Of a DNA stretch of 64,000 nt, positions 24,092 to 34,200 are shown piece by piece. The first letter of the stretch is position 1, and each line of letters starts with the position of its first letter. The position numbers and the translations under genes were made by a program. The stretch is from assembly GCF_010550675.1 (NCBI RefSeq), contig NZ_JAAGOA010000011.1, positions 124,001 to 188,000 on the forward strand. The letters are read 5' to 3'. Below the pieces are notes generated by a model. The model worked only from the letters and a program-made list of their open reading frames with translations, made no database searches and was not told where the DNA came from. Origin of the DNA: Phytoactinopolyspora halotolerans (GTDB lineage Bacteria > Actinomycetota > Actinomycetes > Jiangellales > Jiangellaceae).

Positions 24092-25033
24092 TCAGTCGGT
24101 GCCGCGGCGTAGGAATCGGAACTGGACGATGTTGACCACCAGCAGGACCACCAGGACGACGACGGACAGGGCCGCGGCGGTGCCGAGGTCGAACCGCTGG
24201 AACGCCTCGCGGTAGATCAGCATCACGACGGTGACCGTCGAGTTGTCCGGGCCACCGTTGGTGAGGATGAAGAACTGGTCGAAAGCGAGCAGGGAGCCGG
24301 TGATGCTCAGAATCAACACCAGCGCCAGCGACGGTCGCAGCAGGGGCAGCGTGACCCTGAAGAAGGTCTGGACGCGGTTCGCGCCGTCGATCCGTGCCGC
24401 CTCATAGACCTCAGTGGGGATCGACTGGAGCCCCACCAAAAGGATGATCATGAAGAACCCGGCGAACTTCCAGACGACCAGCGCGATGGTGGAGAGCAGC
24501 GCCATGTTCGGGGTGCCGATCCAGCGGATGTTCCCGTCGATCAGGCCGAGGTCACGCAGGATCGGGTCGATCGGCCCGATGGACGGGCTGAAGAACCCCC
24601 AGAACAGCAGCGACGCAGATGCCAGGCCCAGCGCCACGGGCAGGAAGTACGCGGTGCGGAAGAACGTGACCCCGGGCCGTCGTTCCTGCACGATCAAGGC
24701 CATGATCATGGCCAGCACCAGCAGAATGGCGACGACGATGACCGTGTATTTCAGCGTGAACCCGACGGCCGGCCAGAACAGCCGGTCGTCGGTCATGCCG
24801 TCGAAGTTGTCCGGGAAGTTGGTCCCTTGATCGCCCTGCAGCAGCGGCCACTCGCTTGCTGACATCCGGCCGACCAACAGCAGCGGCACGACGAAGAACA
24901 TGACGACGAACGCGGCCGCAGGGGATGCGTACGCGGCTCCCTTGGCGGCCCGAGACCGCCACCACGGTCGACGCGCGGCCGGCGGCCGTGGTGGGGCCTG
25001 CGCCTCCTCGCCCCGTGCCACTGGGCTTCTCAC
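24092..25033 (-). CDS. Sugar ABC transporter permease, MalF/LacF type
   Basis: A 313-residue CUT1 permease with six to seven helices; a basic Pro-rich N-terminus precedes the first helix. The EAA motif is EVYEAARIDGANRVQTFFRV. FILTNGGPDNST near the C-terminal third is typical of MalF-like permeases. GTG 25033 is preceded by GAAGGGAG. It lies 172 bp after the binding-protein gene; that gap probably includes a processing or attenuation site that lowers permease relative to binding-protein output. Confidence 0.92.
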   Translation of the reverse strand: MRSPVARGEEAQAPPRPPAARRPWWRSRAAKGAAYASPAAAFVVMFFVVPLLLVGRMSASEWPLLQGDQGTNFPDNFDGMTDDRLFWPAVGFTLKYTVIVVAILLVLAMIMALIVQERRPGVTFFRTAYFLPVALGLASASLLFWGFFSPSIGPIDPILRDLGLIDGNIRWIGTPNMALLSTIALVVWKFAGFFMIILLVGLQSIPTEVYEAARIDGANRVQTFFRVTLPLLRPSLALVLILSITGSLLAFDQFFILTNGGPDNSTVTVVMLIYREAFQRFDLGTAAALSVVVLVVLLVVNIVQFRFLRRGTD

Positions 25034-25205
25034 ACCGTGCTCCCTTCAGGTGCTCCGGAACGTCTTTGGTGAGCGACAGGGATCGCAGGCTGTGCCTTGG
25101 CCCGGGTGCGGACCTGCGGGGCGTCGGCGGCGTGGAACCGCGCCACCGCGCCGCCGCCGATCGCCGGATCGCGCCGGCCACGCCCGCGTCGATCACCCGC
25201 GTCGA

Positions 25206-26555
25206 TCACCCGCTCTGCAGGACGGCGGTGATGGCCTCGTTGTCCGCCTCGATCGTGCTGCCGTCGCCGAAGACGTAACCGCGGACCAGCGGCAGCCACG
25301 GGCCTTGTGGATCGTTGAACGCCTCCCAGAACTTCAGCGTGTAGGGCGTGCGCCCCTGGGCGGCGACCTCGTTGATGGTCACGAGACGCTCGTCCTGCTC
25401 GGAGTACTTGTTGGTGGCGAGGTCGGTGCGGGCGACCACATCGTCGTTCGCGGCGACGACCTCGATCTGTGCTTCGTCCGACAGCGTCCAGGCGATGAAA
25501 TTCCACGCCTGGTCCGGGACCTCGCTGTTGGCGGCGATACCGACGCTGTCCCCGCCGACGAATGTGGACTCGCCACCGTCGATGCCGCGAATCGGTGCGA
25601 CGCCGGTCTCGAAGTCCTCCGGCATCAGACCGAGCGTGGTGGACGGCATCGGCATGATGCCGATATCACCTTCGGGGAAGACACCGGTCCAGGTGGGCCC
25701 GGCTTCGTCCTGCGTGCCGGGAGCGATGACGTCGTCCTCGACGAGGCCTTTCCAGACGTCGTAGACGGCCTGCGCCTCGGGGCTGTCGAGCATGGCCTCG
25801 GTACCGTCGTCGTTCATGACCTCGTGCCCGTCGGCCCAGATGCTCGGCCACCACGTGAAGACGTAGCACCCTGGGCAGTTGCCGCCGAAGAACGTGCCGT
25901 GGACGTCATCGCCGAGGTCGTCGATGGCGCGTGCGTGCTCGGCGAACTCCTCGAGCGTGGCGGGCGGCTGTTCCGGGTCGAGACCGGCCTGCTCGTACAG
26001 GTCCTTGTTGTAGAAGTAGACGGATAGGTCCATGGTGTGCGGCACCACGTGCTTGCGATCCTCGAACGTGCCGACGTCGACGTGCGACGGGGCGATGCTG
26101 TCGGCGAAGGGCAGCGCCTCGATCCGGTCCGTGATGTCCAGGAACGCCCCGACCGTCGTGAACTGCGGCACGAACACCACGTCCAAGCCGACGACGTCGG
26201 GGAGTTCGCCCGCGCCGGCGGCCGTCCCCAGCCTGGGAAGGTAGTCGTCGGTCGGTACGACGGTCAGCTCCACCTGGTTCTCGTGGCTCTCGTTGTACGC
26301 GTCCACCAGGCGTTGGGACTGGGCTTCCGTCGCGGCGCGAGTCCACATGGTGATGGTGCTGCCGTCGTCGACGCCCATGCCGTCGGCGGCATCGCCTTCG
26401 GCCGCCGTGTCGCCCTCGTCGCCGTTGCCATCACCAGCGTCGCCGTTGCCGTCGTCGTCGCCGCCGCAGGAGCTGGCGACCATGGCGAGGGCGGCGAAAG
26501 ACGCCGCGATACTCACCAGCCTCAGCCGGCGCCGTGTTCGTGTTGCGTGTCTCAT
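25206..26555 (-). CDS. Lipoprotein sugar-binding protein of ABC importer
   Basis: A 449-residue extracellular solute-binding protein (family 1). Signal peptide with lipobox MVASSC (Cys near residue 30), then a Gly/Asp-rich tether (DDDGNGDAGDGNGDEGD) and the mature domain starting STITMWTRAATEAQSQ. It would be anchored outside the membrane and deliver sugar to the two permeases. An odd GNCPGCY pair of cysteines sits near residue 230. Start ATG 26555 has GGAG 8 nt upstream. First gene of the operon and divergent from the LacI-type regulator, with its promoter and an operator between them. Confidence 0.93.
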   Translation of the reverse strand: MRHATRTRRRLRLVSIAASFAALAMVASSCGGDDDGNGDAGDGNGDEGDTAAEGDAADGMGVDDGSTITMWTRAATEAQSQRLVDAYNESHENQVELTVVPTDDYLPRLGTAAGAGELPDVVGLDVVFVPQFTTVGAFLDITDRIEALPFADSIAPSHVDVGTFEDRKHVVPHTMDLSVYFYNKDLYEQAGLDPEQPPATLEEFAEHARAIDDLGDDVHGTFFGGNCPGCYVFTWWPSIWADGHEVMNDDGTEAMLDSPEAQAVYDVWKGLVEDDVIAPGTQDEAGPTWTGVFPEGDIGIMPMPSTTLGLMPEDFETGVAPIRGIDGGESTFVGGDSVGIAANSEVPDQAWNFIAWTLSDEAQIEVVAANDDVVARTDLATNKYSEQDERLVTINEVAAQGRTPYTLKFWEAFNDPQGPWLPLVRGYVFGDGSTIEADNEAITAVLQSG

Positions 26556-26687
26556 GTGCAGTCTCCTCAGCGAAACCGGAACGGACAGGCACAGGCGTGG
26601 ATGGCCCGTGGCGCGACGCCCGCGGAGCGAACCGTCGTGTTCTGTGCTGGTGTTCGGCAGCGGCGGCTCCTAAGCTGACGAAAACAC

Positions 26688-26701
26688 CGAAAAGGCTTTA
26701 T
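26688..26701. promoter_or_regulatory. LacI-type operator overlapping the ABC operon start site
   Basis: CGAAAAGGCTTTAT (AAAG-G-CTTT core) begins 3 nt after the -10 of the binding-protein promoter. Its left half CGAAAAG is shared with the perfect palindrome in front of the large glycosidase at 35918. Position over the transcription start suits repression. Confidence 0.5.
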
Positions 26702-26704
26702 GTG

Positions 26705-26733
26705 ACCCTACGAGTCGGGTCTACGGCCGTCAA
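26705..26733 (-). promoter_or_regulatory. Promoter of sugar ABC operon
   Basis: On the minus strand TTGACG (26733-26728), 17-nt spacer, TAGGGT (26710-26705). Good housekeeping-sigma consensus for an actinobacterium. The leader to ATG 26555 is about 140 nt. Confidence 0.6.
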
Positions 26734-26879
26734 GACCCTTGTATACCGCAGGTTGTGGACGTCATCGAGACGTGACCTGGACATGCTTGGGTATGGAGTG
26801 TTGAAACAATTTCTGGAGTATTTCGGAACGTAGAGTAGAGTCTGAGATGCTGCACACGGAAGATCGGAGCCAGGACACC

Positions 26880-27908
26880 ATGAACGACGGCGCAGCGCCT
26901 CTGAAGGGCCGCAAGGCGACGTTGAGCGACGTCGCCCGGTTGGCGGGCGTGTCGGTCGCGACGGCGTCCAAGGCGCTTAATGGTCGCAGCCAGGTGCGGG
27001 CGGAGACGAGGGCGCGTGTCGAGGAGGCAGCCGAGCAGCTCTCCTTCTCACCCAATGCGCTTGCGCGTGGCCTGCTGGCGGGACGCACGGGAACGGTGGG
27101 ACTGCTCACCAGCGACCTCGAAGGCCGGTTCAGCATCCCGATCCTGATGGGAGCCGAGGATGCGTTCGGTGCAGGTAAGGTCGCGGTCTTCCTATGCGAT
27201 GCGCGCGGCGACTCTATCCGTGAGCAGCACCACGTCCGTGCGCTGCTCGGGAGACGAGTGGACGGCTTGATCGTGGTGGGCAGCCGGACCGATCCACGAC
27301 CCTCGCTCGGGCGCGACCTCCCGGTGCCCGTGGTCTATGTATACGCCCCGTCCGAGGACCCGGAGGACCTGTCGATCATCGTGGACAACGTCGGTGCCGG
27401 TCGCCAGGCTATTGAGCACCTGATCTCGTGTGGCCGGACTCGGATCGCTCACATCAGCGGCGACCCGACGTACGGTGCCTCACAGGAGCGAGCGCAAGGG
27501 GCGCGCGAGGCGCTGGCGGCGCGCGGCCTTGAGCTCATCGGCGACGTCCGGTTCGGCTCATGGACCGAAGGCTGGGGGAGGGCTGCGGCATCCATGCTGT
27601 TGGCTCAGCACCCCGAGGTCGACGCGATTCTGTGCGGCAGCGATCAGGTGGCGCGTGGGGTGATGGACGTCCTTCGGGAGCAGGATCGGAAGATCCCGGA
27701 CGATGTCGCGGTCATGGGGTTTGATAACTGGGAGATTTTCACCTCCCATTCCCGGCCGCCACTGACCAGTATCGACATGAACTTCGAGAGACTGGGGAGA
27801 GTCGCGGCGCAACGACTGTTCGCGGCTATCGACGGCAAGCCCGCCTCGGGCGTTGAGGCGCTCGACACGAGAGTGGTCATCCGCGGCTCGACCGCCCCTG
27901 GTCATTGA
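26880..27908 (+). CDS. LacI-family transcriptional regulator
   Basis: A 342-residue repressor. The N-terminal helix-turn-helix (ATLSDVARLAGVSVATASKALN, residues ~13-34) and hinge (SPNALARGLL) are followed by a periplasmic-binding-like effector domain (RTGTVGLLTSD, DAILCGSDQVARGVM, VAVMGFDNWE). Divergent from the sugar importer, it almost certainly controls it, and a sugar derived from arabinosides is the likely inducer. ATG 26880 has GGAG upstream. An alternative ATG at 26847 lies just after two overlapping TAGAGT hexamers and could be a leaderless start adding 11 residues. Confidence 0.93.
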   Translation: MNDGAAPLKGRKATLSDVARLAGVSVATASKALNGRSQVRAETRARVEEAAEQLSFSPNALARGLLAGRTGTVGLLTSDLEGRFSIPILMGAEDAFGAGKVAVFLCDARGDSIREQHHVRALLGRRVDGLIVVGSRTDPRPSLGRDLPVPVVYVYAPSEDPEDLSIIVDNVGAGRQAIEHLISCGRTRIAHISGDPTYGASQERAQGAREALAARGLELIGDVRFGSWTEGWGRAAASMLLAQHPEVDAILCGSDQVARGVMDVLREQDRKIPDDVAVMGFDNWEIFTSHSRPPLTSIDMNFERLGRVAAQRLFAAIDGKPASGVEALDTRVVIRGSTAPGH

Positions 27909-28014
27909 CGGCGCGTCTGTGCCCAGTCGGGTGCGTTGCGATCTGTACTCGCGGTACGAGGACCCGGTTGTGGCTGTCGAATTGCGTACCGCACCGGATG
28001 GTGAAGCGATCGTC

Positions 28015-28042
28015 TTGCGCTCGTACGCTTGTTCGGTATAGG
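28015..28042 (+). promoter_or_regulatory. Candidate promoter of DUF222/HNH gene
   Basis: TTGCGC (28015-28020), 16-nt spacer, TATAGG (28037-28042), within the 271-bp spacer after the LacI gene. Leader to ATG 28180 would be about 130 nt. Confidence 0.4.
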
Positions 28043-28179
28043 GTGGCTTTATCAGCGTTGGAGCGGTGTTGTTTCTGGTTTCCGCTCGGTGTGTTTGAGT
28101 TCTGTGGTGGTTGGTGTGGGTTCGGCGGGTGCGGCCGGCCCGGTCCGTTGACCGTTGTGCCTTTTGGAGGCCGGCCGCC

Positions 28180-31161
28180 ATGTCCGTTCAACCCCATCCC
28201 AGCGACGACGACGCCGTTCCCGGTGACGCTGTCCACGACGACGGCGTGCCCGGCGACGGCGTGTCCGAGGGCTTCGTGCCCGGCAGCAACGACGATCGTG
28301 TCAACCACGACGCACGCCCCAGCAGCGGTCAGCGCCGCGACGGCGACGGCGAGCCCCGCCGTAGTAATGGCGACGGCGGGGAGCGCCGCAACGACGATGA
28401 CGGCGCCGACGAGCGTCCCCACACCGATGACGAGGGCCTCAGCGACGGTCAGCACCGCGATAACGACCGCGACGTGCCGGTGCGGCGTGGTGGTGATGCC
28501 GCGTCCCGCCGCCGCGACTACAACCAGTCCGGCGTCGGCGGTGGCGACGAGGACTCTGGCGGTGGTGGTGGGGTGCCGTGGCCGGTTCCGCAGGGCCTGG
28601 ATGCGGTGCCCGCGGGTGCGGATCTGCTGGCGATGTTGGAGGACATCCCGATCGCGGGTGTGTCCGGTCGTGACACGGTCGAGGTGATGAAGGCGGCCTA
28701 CCGCCAGGCCACCCGGGACCGGGCGTTGTTCCTGCTGTGTCTGCTGGAGACCGGGATGCGGGTACCCGGTTCGGCGGACACGCTGCAGCGGGTACAGGTG
28801 CCGGGGGAGTTTGCCCCGGAGGAGGCCCGCGCGGCGTTGGTGTGGTCACGTTCACGCGCCGGGCGGGTGTTCGGTTTCGCCTACGACATCCATCACCGTC
28901 TGCCGATGCTGGGTCAGGCGATGCTGGCCGGGGTGTTGGACGAGCCCCGCGCGCAGGCGTTCGTGTCTTGGACCGACGGCCTCGATGATGATCAGGCCGG
29001 TTACATCTGCGCCTTCCTGCTCCCCGACGCGCCGGGGATGACGGTGGCGGAGTTGATCGATGCGATCAAGAAAGCCGCGATCGCGATCGACCCGGAGTTC
29101 GCGGAGAAGAAGTACCGCAAAGCGATCAAGGGTCGGCGGGTGGTGGGTTCGCGTAACCCTGACGGCAGCGCGAACGTGGCCGGCTACGATCTGCCCATCG
29201 ATCGTGCCGCCGCCGCGTGTGAGCGTATCGATGTGTTGGCGCGGGCGTGTAAGAAGGCCGGTGATACCCGCAAGATCGACCACATCCGGGTCGATCTGTT
29301 CCTGGGCATGCTCGACGGGACGCTGGAAGACCTCGACGAAGACCAGATCATCACCCACATCCTCAACCACCCCTTCACCGACGACACCACCACCGCCGAC
29401 AGCGGCGGAACCGGCCATCCCAGCGGCGATGGCTCCGCCACCAGCAGCAGCAACGACCGTCCCAGCAACGACCCCGACAACGGCACCGACGACGACCACG
29501 GCCACGGTGACGACCCCGACAGCGACGACGGTGACGGCTCCAACGGCGGCGGTGACGGCGGACCTGGCGGCGGTGACGGCTGCGGCGACGGGCCTGGTGG
29601 TTCCGACGATCAGGGTGGCGACGGCTCCGGAGACGGTCCTGGTGGTCCTGGTGGTTCCGACGATCAGGGCGACGACAATTCCAGCGGCGGGCTCGGCGGT
29701 AGTGGTGGTGGTTCCTCCAGCGCTTGCGCATCCAGCACGGATACGTGCGATCGTCACGATGACGCAGACGCGGCTCGCCCTGCCGGCCAGACCGATGCAC
29801 CCGGCGCAGGTGCGGCTGGCCCTGTCGGCGGCGACAACACGGCCTCGGCTGGTGCCGCGGCTGATGCTGCGGGTGCGTCATCGTCGCGCCCTGGCACGGG
29901 TGTGGGCGGTTGGTCGGTGCCGGAGTTGCGTATCGGGTTGGCGAGCCTGCTCGGTGTGGACGAGCACCCCGGTGAGATACCCGCCTGGGACTTCATCCCC
30001 GCCGCCGTCGCCCGCCAGATCGCCGCACGAATGCACTCCGCGCAGTGGCGGTTCGCCATCTGCAACGACGACGGGCAGTTGATCCAGACCGGAATCACCA
30101 CCGCCCGGCCCCGCTCACCCGACGAGCAAGCGGTGCGTCGGGATGCCCGCCGTGGCGGGATCCTCGAACTGCATGTCACCATCTCGATGCTGGCCCGCCT
30201 GGCCACCCTGATCCACACCACCACCGACGGCCAGGCGGCGGACGAACCTGCCCACGCCCAGATACCGGTGCAGGAGTGTGCCCGCTGGGCCGCGGTCATC
30301 ACCGACCTCGCCCGCCAACACACCACCGCCACCGCCGGCGAGACCACCACCGCCACCGCCGGGGAGACCACCACCGGCACCCAAACGGGTTCGAGCAACG
30401 GTTCCGACACCGAGACGGGCTCCGGCACCGGCACCGAGACGAGCTCGGGTAACGGTTCCGAGATGGGTTCCGGCGCGGGGCCGGGGGTGCGTCGGCGTCG
30501 GGCCGGGGCGGGGCTGCGCCGGCATATCCAGATCCGGGACCGCTGCTGCACGCATCCGACGTGTCGTATGCCCGCCGTACGGGCGGATCAGGACCACGAA
30601 CACGAGTTCTGCCTCGGCGGGCTCACCGTCGCGGGCAACCTGGCCTGCCTATGCCGCCACGACCACCGCCTACGCCACGACGGCGGCTGGAAAGCCCACC
30701 GCCCCGACACCGGCACCACCATCTGGCACAGCCCGCTCGGACACCGCTATGTCAACCGGGCCCCGGCGATCATCCCCACCCTGCCCAACCCCCGCCCGGC
30801 AACTGACGAAGACAGCCAGGACAGCAGCCACGGCGACCAAGCCGGCGGCAGCGACGGAGCAAGCGACGGCGATGCTGGGCACGGCAGTAAGGCGCGTGTG
30901 GCCGAGAAACTACGCCGCATCCGCCACGCCACCACCACCGCGGCCGCGGACCAGCGTGATCGCCACGCCGATAGCGCCGATCACGCTACGGAACCCGACG
31001 ATACAGAGCGCGACGATACAGGGCCGTCCGATACGGGCTCCGAGGTTGCTACCGAGCCCCACGACAGCACGAACAGCACCGCAGAGCAGAACACGACAAC
31101 AAGCACAGCTCAACAACGCCTCAGCGTCCGCCCCGAAGACGACGAGATACCGCCCTTCTGA
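28180..31161 (+). CDS. DUF222 / HNH endonuclease-domain protein with long acidic linkers
   Basis: A 993-residue member of the actinobacterial DUF222-HNH (13E12-repeat-like) family. Residues 1-130 are an Asp/Gly/Arg-rich disordered region, DUF222 spans about 140-395, then a ~170-residue Gly/Asp/Ser tract, a second conserved segment (about 575-715), a Thr/Gly tract, and the HNH motif at about 787-837 (CCTHPTCRMP, DQDHEHEFCLGG, CRHDHRLRHDGGW). The C-terminal 150 residues are again low complexity. The family is common and multi-copy; its biological role is unproven, possibly linked to mobile or selfish DNA. ATG 28180 has GGAGG 9 nt upstream. Confidence 0.88.
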   Translation: MSVQPHPSDDDAVPGDAVHDDGVPGDGVSEGFVPGSNDDRVNHDARPSSGQRRDGDGEPRRSNGDGGERRNDDDGADERPHTDDEGLSDGQHRDNDRDVPVRRGGDAASRRRDYNQSGVGGGDEDSGGGGGVPWPVPQGLDAVPAGADLLAMLEDIPIAGVSGRDTVEVMKAAYRQATRDRALFLLCLLETGMRVPGSADTLQRVQVPGEFAPEEARAALVWSRSRAGRVFGFAYDIHHRLPMLGQAMLAGVLDEPRAQAFVSWTDGLDDDQAGYICAFLLPDAPGMTVAELIDAIKKAAIAIDPEFAEKKYRKAIKGRRVVGSRNPDGSANVAGYDLPIDRAAAACERIDVLARACKKAGDTRKIDHIRVDLFLGMLDGTLEDLDEDQIITHILNHPFTDDTTTADSGGTGHPSGDGSATSSSNDRPSNDPDNGTDDDHGHGDDPDSDDGDGSNGGGDGGPGGGDGCGDGPGGSDDQGGDGSGDGPGGPGGSDDQGDDNSSGGLGGSGGGSSSACASSTDTCDRHDDADAARPAGQTDAPGAGAAGPVGGDNTASAGAAADAAGASSSRPGTGVGGWSVPELRIGLASLLGVDEHPGEIPAWDFIPAAVARQIAARMHSAQWRFAICNDDGQLIQTGITTARPRSPDEQAVRRDARRGGILELHVTISMLARLATLIHTTTDGQAADEPAHAQIPVQECARWAAVITDLARQHTTATAGETTTATAGETTTGTQTGSSNGSDTETGSGTGTETSSGNGSEMGSGAGPGVRRRRAGAGLRRHIQIRDRCCTHPTCRMPAVRADQDHEHEFCLGGLTVAGNLACLCRHDHRLRHDGGWKAHRPDTGTTIWHSPLGHRYVNRAPAIIPTLPNPRPATDEDSQDSSHGDQAGGSDGASDGDAGHGSKARVAEKLRRIRHATTTAAADQRDRHADSADHATEPDDTERDDTGPSDTGSEVATEPHDSTNSTAEQNTTTSTAQQRLSVRPEDDEIPPF
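29590..29676. repeat. Direct repeats inside HNH-protein linker
   Basis: A ~33-bp block containing CCTGGTGGTTCCGACGATCA occurs at about 29590 and again at about 29644. It encodes the GG(S/P)GGSDDQG repeats of the disordered linker. Confidence 0.7.
30322..30366. repeat. 21/24-bp tandem repeat in HNH-protein Thr-rich linker
   Basis: ACCACCGCCACCGCCGGCGAG is followed directly by a copy with one extra ACC codon. It encodes TTATAGE units before the HNH domain. Confidence 0.65.
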
Positions 31162-31173
31162 AAGGCGAGCTGA

Positions 31174-31212
31174 CTCTGTAGGGCCCGTGAACTCAGAGCG
31201 GGCCCCACAGAG
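31174..31212. terminator. Bidirectional hairpin between convergent genes
   Basis: CTCTGTAGGGCCCG (31174-31187) pairs with CGGGCCCCACAGAG (31199-31212), 13 of 14 positions, loop 11 nt. It sits between the HNH gene and the large glycosidase, which converge. Confidence 0.7.
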
Positions 31213-31235
31213 CGTGCCTCGGGAGCGTCGTGAGA

Positions 31236-34200
31236 TCAGTCGACGTCAGATCTCGCGGCTGCGATGCGGATATCGCGTATCTCGCGGGCGGTGTAGTGTC
31301 CCGCTTCCCGCCACTCGGCGGCGACTCCGTCGACGACCCGGACGAACTGTCCATGACTCTCGAACGGCGCTTCCGCCCAGACCACATCGAGGAACGTACA
31401 GCCGTCACCCCGGTCACGGTTGGGCACGCCGGAGTCCTGGACGGAATCCGTACCGAACGTCACAGTCTCGTCCGGGGAGTAGCCGTCTGGACAGGCATCC
31501 TCTGGCGGGGTGCCGTCAAGCACCACGACCGTGGCGGTCGCCTGGATGCTTGTTCCGGCCACCTGCCCGGTCACGGTGAACGTGCCCGGCTCCGCGTACT
31601 GCCCAGGATCGACATCCTCCCAGTTCACTGTTGTCGAGACGTTGTCGCGGGAGCCGTCGTTGAAGGTGGCGGTGACGGTCGGCGGCAGCTGTGGGGCGAC
31701 TCCGGCGAGCGTCATGACCTCCTCCTCGGCCAGGGAGGTGATCTCGACTGCGTCGGTGAAACGCACGTAAACCGTGGCGGTCGCGGGCAGCGCCGCCCCC
31801 TGCACGACGCCGGTCACCTCGAAACTGGTGCCGCCGGTCGCCACTTGCTCCGGTTCGATGGGCGGCCACACGACGGGCAACTCGGCTCGGCTGCCGTCGC
31901 GGTGGACCGCGGTCACCGTCTCGGGGAAGTCCGGCACATGTCCTTCAAGCGTCGGCACGTGCAGCTCGCGGATCGACTCCGGCGCCTCGGCGTAGACCTT
32001 CCACTCCAGAACCCCGACGCCGCCCGCCTCCGGCCGGCTCTGCAGCGTGGCCCGTAGGCGTGTGGTGCTGACGGTGTCGAATGTCGTGGAGTTGTACTGG
32101 TCGGCTGCGACCTCATAACCGCTCGCGCCCGGGACGTCGACCCACTCGTCACCGGTCCAGTACTGCATCGCCCAGCTCGCCGGGGTCTGCACGCCGCCAC
32201 TGCCACCGGCCGGAACGTCGGCGAAGAAGTACATGTCCGATGCGTCGACCCGGACCGGGTCGTCCCAGGTCAGTTCGACCCAGTGCTCGCCTGTCTCCGG
32301 CCACGTACCCCACCGCGGATTGGAGGAGTCATTGGACTGCGGCGGGTCGATGCCGTCGTTGACGGCGGCACAACTCTCCCACGGTGACGTGTATGAGCAC
32401 GACACGTCGGCGTCTGCGGCGACGTTGACCTGGTCGCCCGCGGCCGAAACATGCACGGTCACCGACGACGACTCGCTCAGCTCGCCGTCGTCGGCCGTGA
32501 GCTCGAGCGTGTACGTGCCGGGCTCGGTGAACGTCGCGACGATGCGCGCACTGCTCGCGTCGTCGAAGATGACGGTTCCGGGACCGTCGGCCTTCGCCCA
32601 GGAGCTCGATAGTGTGCCGTCGACGGGCAGACCATCGTCCTTCACCGTCCCTATCAGTCGGGCCTGCGAACCCTGCTGGAAGCTGTGATCCTCGCGGGCC
32701 AGCACGTACGGGGCCATGTTCTCCGGTGTCGGAGGCTGGACTCCGGTGCCGAAGACCATCGCCTCCTTCAGCCCGGTGCGATGGCCACTCTGGTGGTTCA
32801 GCAGCACCCGCATCCGGTCCGAGGTGACCTCGGGGAACCGGACACGGTTGTAGTTGGCCCGCGGGATGGCCGGTGTCTTCGCTTGGTCCGCCACGGTGAA
32901 CCAGCTGTCACCGTCGTGATACTGGATCTGGTACGACGACGGCTCCCTCAGGGCTGTACCACCCTGGCCACCAGGAGCGACGCGATCCCGGTAGAAATAG
33001 AGCCTGACGTCGTCGAACGTCGTCGGCTCGCCGAAATCGAGCTCGTACCAGTCCTGATCCTCAGACGAACCGCGAGTACTCCAATACGGCAGGTTGATCG
33101 TGGCGCCGTCGACGGCACCGGCGGGCCCGAAGCCGTCCTCGCTGAACGACGCCGTCACATCGGCGCCTTCGGCCAGGTTCGCCGCGTCGCCGGTCCCGGT
33201 CACGTCGGCGCCCGCCTTGGCCATCACGTCGACGACGCGGTCGTCGGCGTCGAACTGCACGTCCTGCGGTGCGGACAACCCAGGCATGGCGGCGGCATAT
33301 AGGATCTCGCCGTCGCCACCCGGCAACTCGACCTCACCGGTCTCCGGATTCCAGACGGCGGCGGTCAGGCTGTCGACGGTGAAAGCACGCTCACCGTTGA
33401 CGTACGCCGAGTACCCCTCGGGCACGCCGGGGTAGTGCGACTCGCCATCGGACGGATCGTCCCAGACGATGGTGAGGTCGGCGTCGCGGTAGCGCAGGTG
33501 GTTGACGGTGAAGTGATCCCAGTCCACGTCGATGGGCGAGAGCTCGATCTTGGTGTCGCTGCGCGGGCGCAGCCCCATCGCGTCCTCGATGACGGTCCAG
33601 TTGCTGCTGCCGAGGATGGTGTGGTGGATCCAGGACCGGTAGTCGATCTGTTGCGTATCCGGGTTCCAGTTGGCCCAGAACTCGTTCGAATCCGGCCAGG
33701 CGGTGTTGCCGCCGATGTAGCCGGCCCAGGCGTTCCAGTAGAGCAGCTTCTTGTAGTCCTCGGCGGTGATGTAGTCCTGGTCGTAGTTGCGCAGCACGGA
33801 CGAGAACAGCCGGAACTGCACCGTGGAGTTGATCTGCGAGAAGTTGTTGGAGCCGGGTTCGCCTTGCTCAGCGGCCTCGGCCTTGTCCCGCTGGTTGGCG
33901 GTGAAGAACGGGAAGAGCGGGTACTCCTCCGGGTCGTCGAACAGGCGCAGCGCATCGATGTAGGGCTCCTCGTTCGGGATCGCGCCGACGGAGAACGGGT
34001 AGTAGTTGTTGATCTCCTTCCACGGCACGTGGTCGCCGCTGGCCACGTGGACGTGTTCGAAGAGTTGACGCTCCGGATTCCACAGCACGTCCAGGAACGC
34101 CTGCCCGATGTTGTCGGCGATGGCACGCATCTCGGCCGCCTTGGCGTCGTCGCCGAGCATCGCGTACGCCTCGGCAGCGGCGAGCGCTCCGCTGTACTGG

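Larger units (their letters stand above)
26556..26846. other. Divergent control region of ABC/GH127 operon and LacI gene
   Basis: About 290 bp without a gene. It holds a strong minus-strand promoter at 26705-26733, an operator-like site over its start point (26688-26701) and a second half-palindrome GAAACAATTTC at 26803-26813 nearer the regulator gene. Confidence 0.6.

Noticed and set aside
26037-26678. Plus-strand frames opposite the sugar-binding protein
   Set aside because: Shadows of a clear lipoprotein gene.
28439-29757. Antisense frames with Val/Ala/Gly repeats in the HNH gene
   Set aside because: Produced by the Asp/Gly codon repeats on the coding strand; not independent genes.
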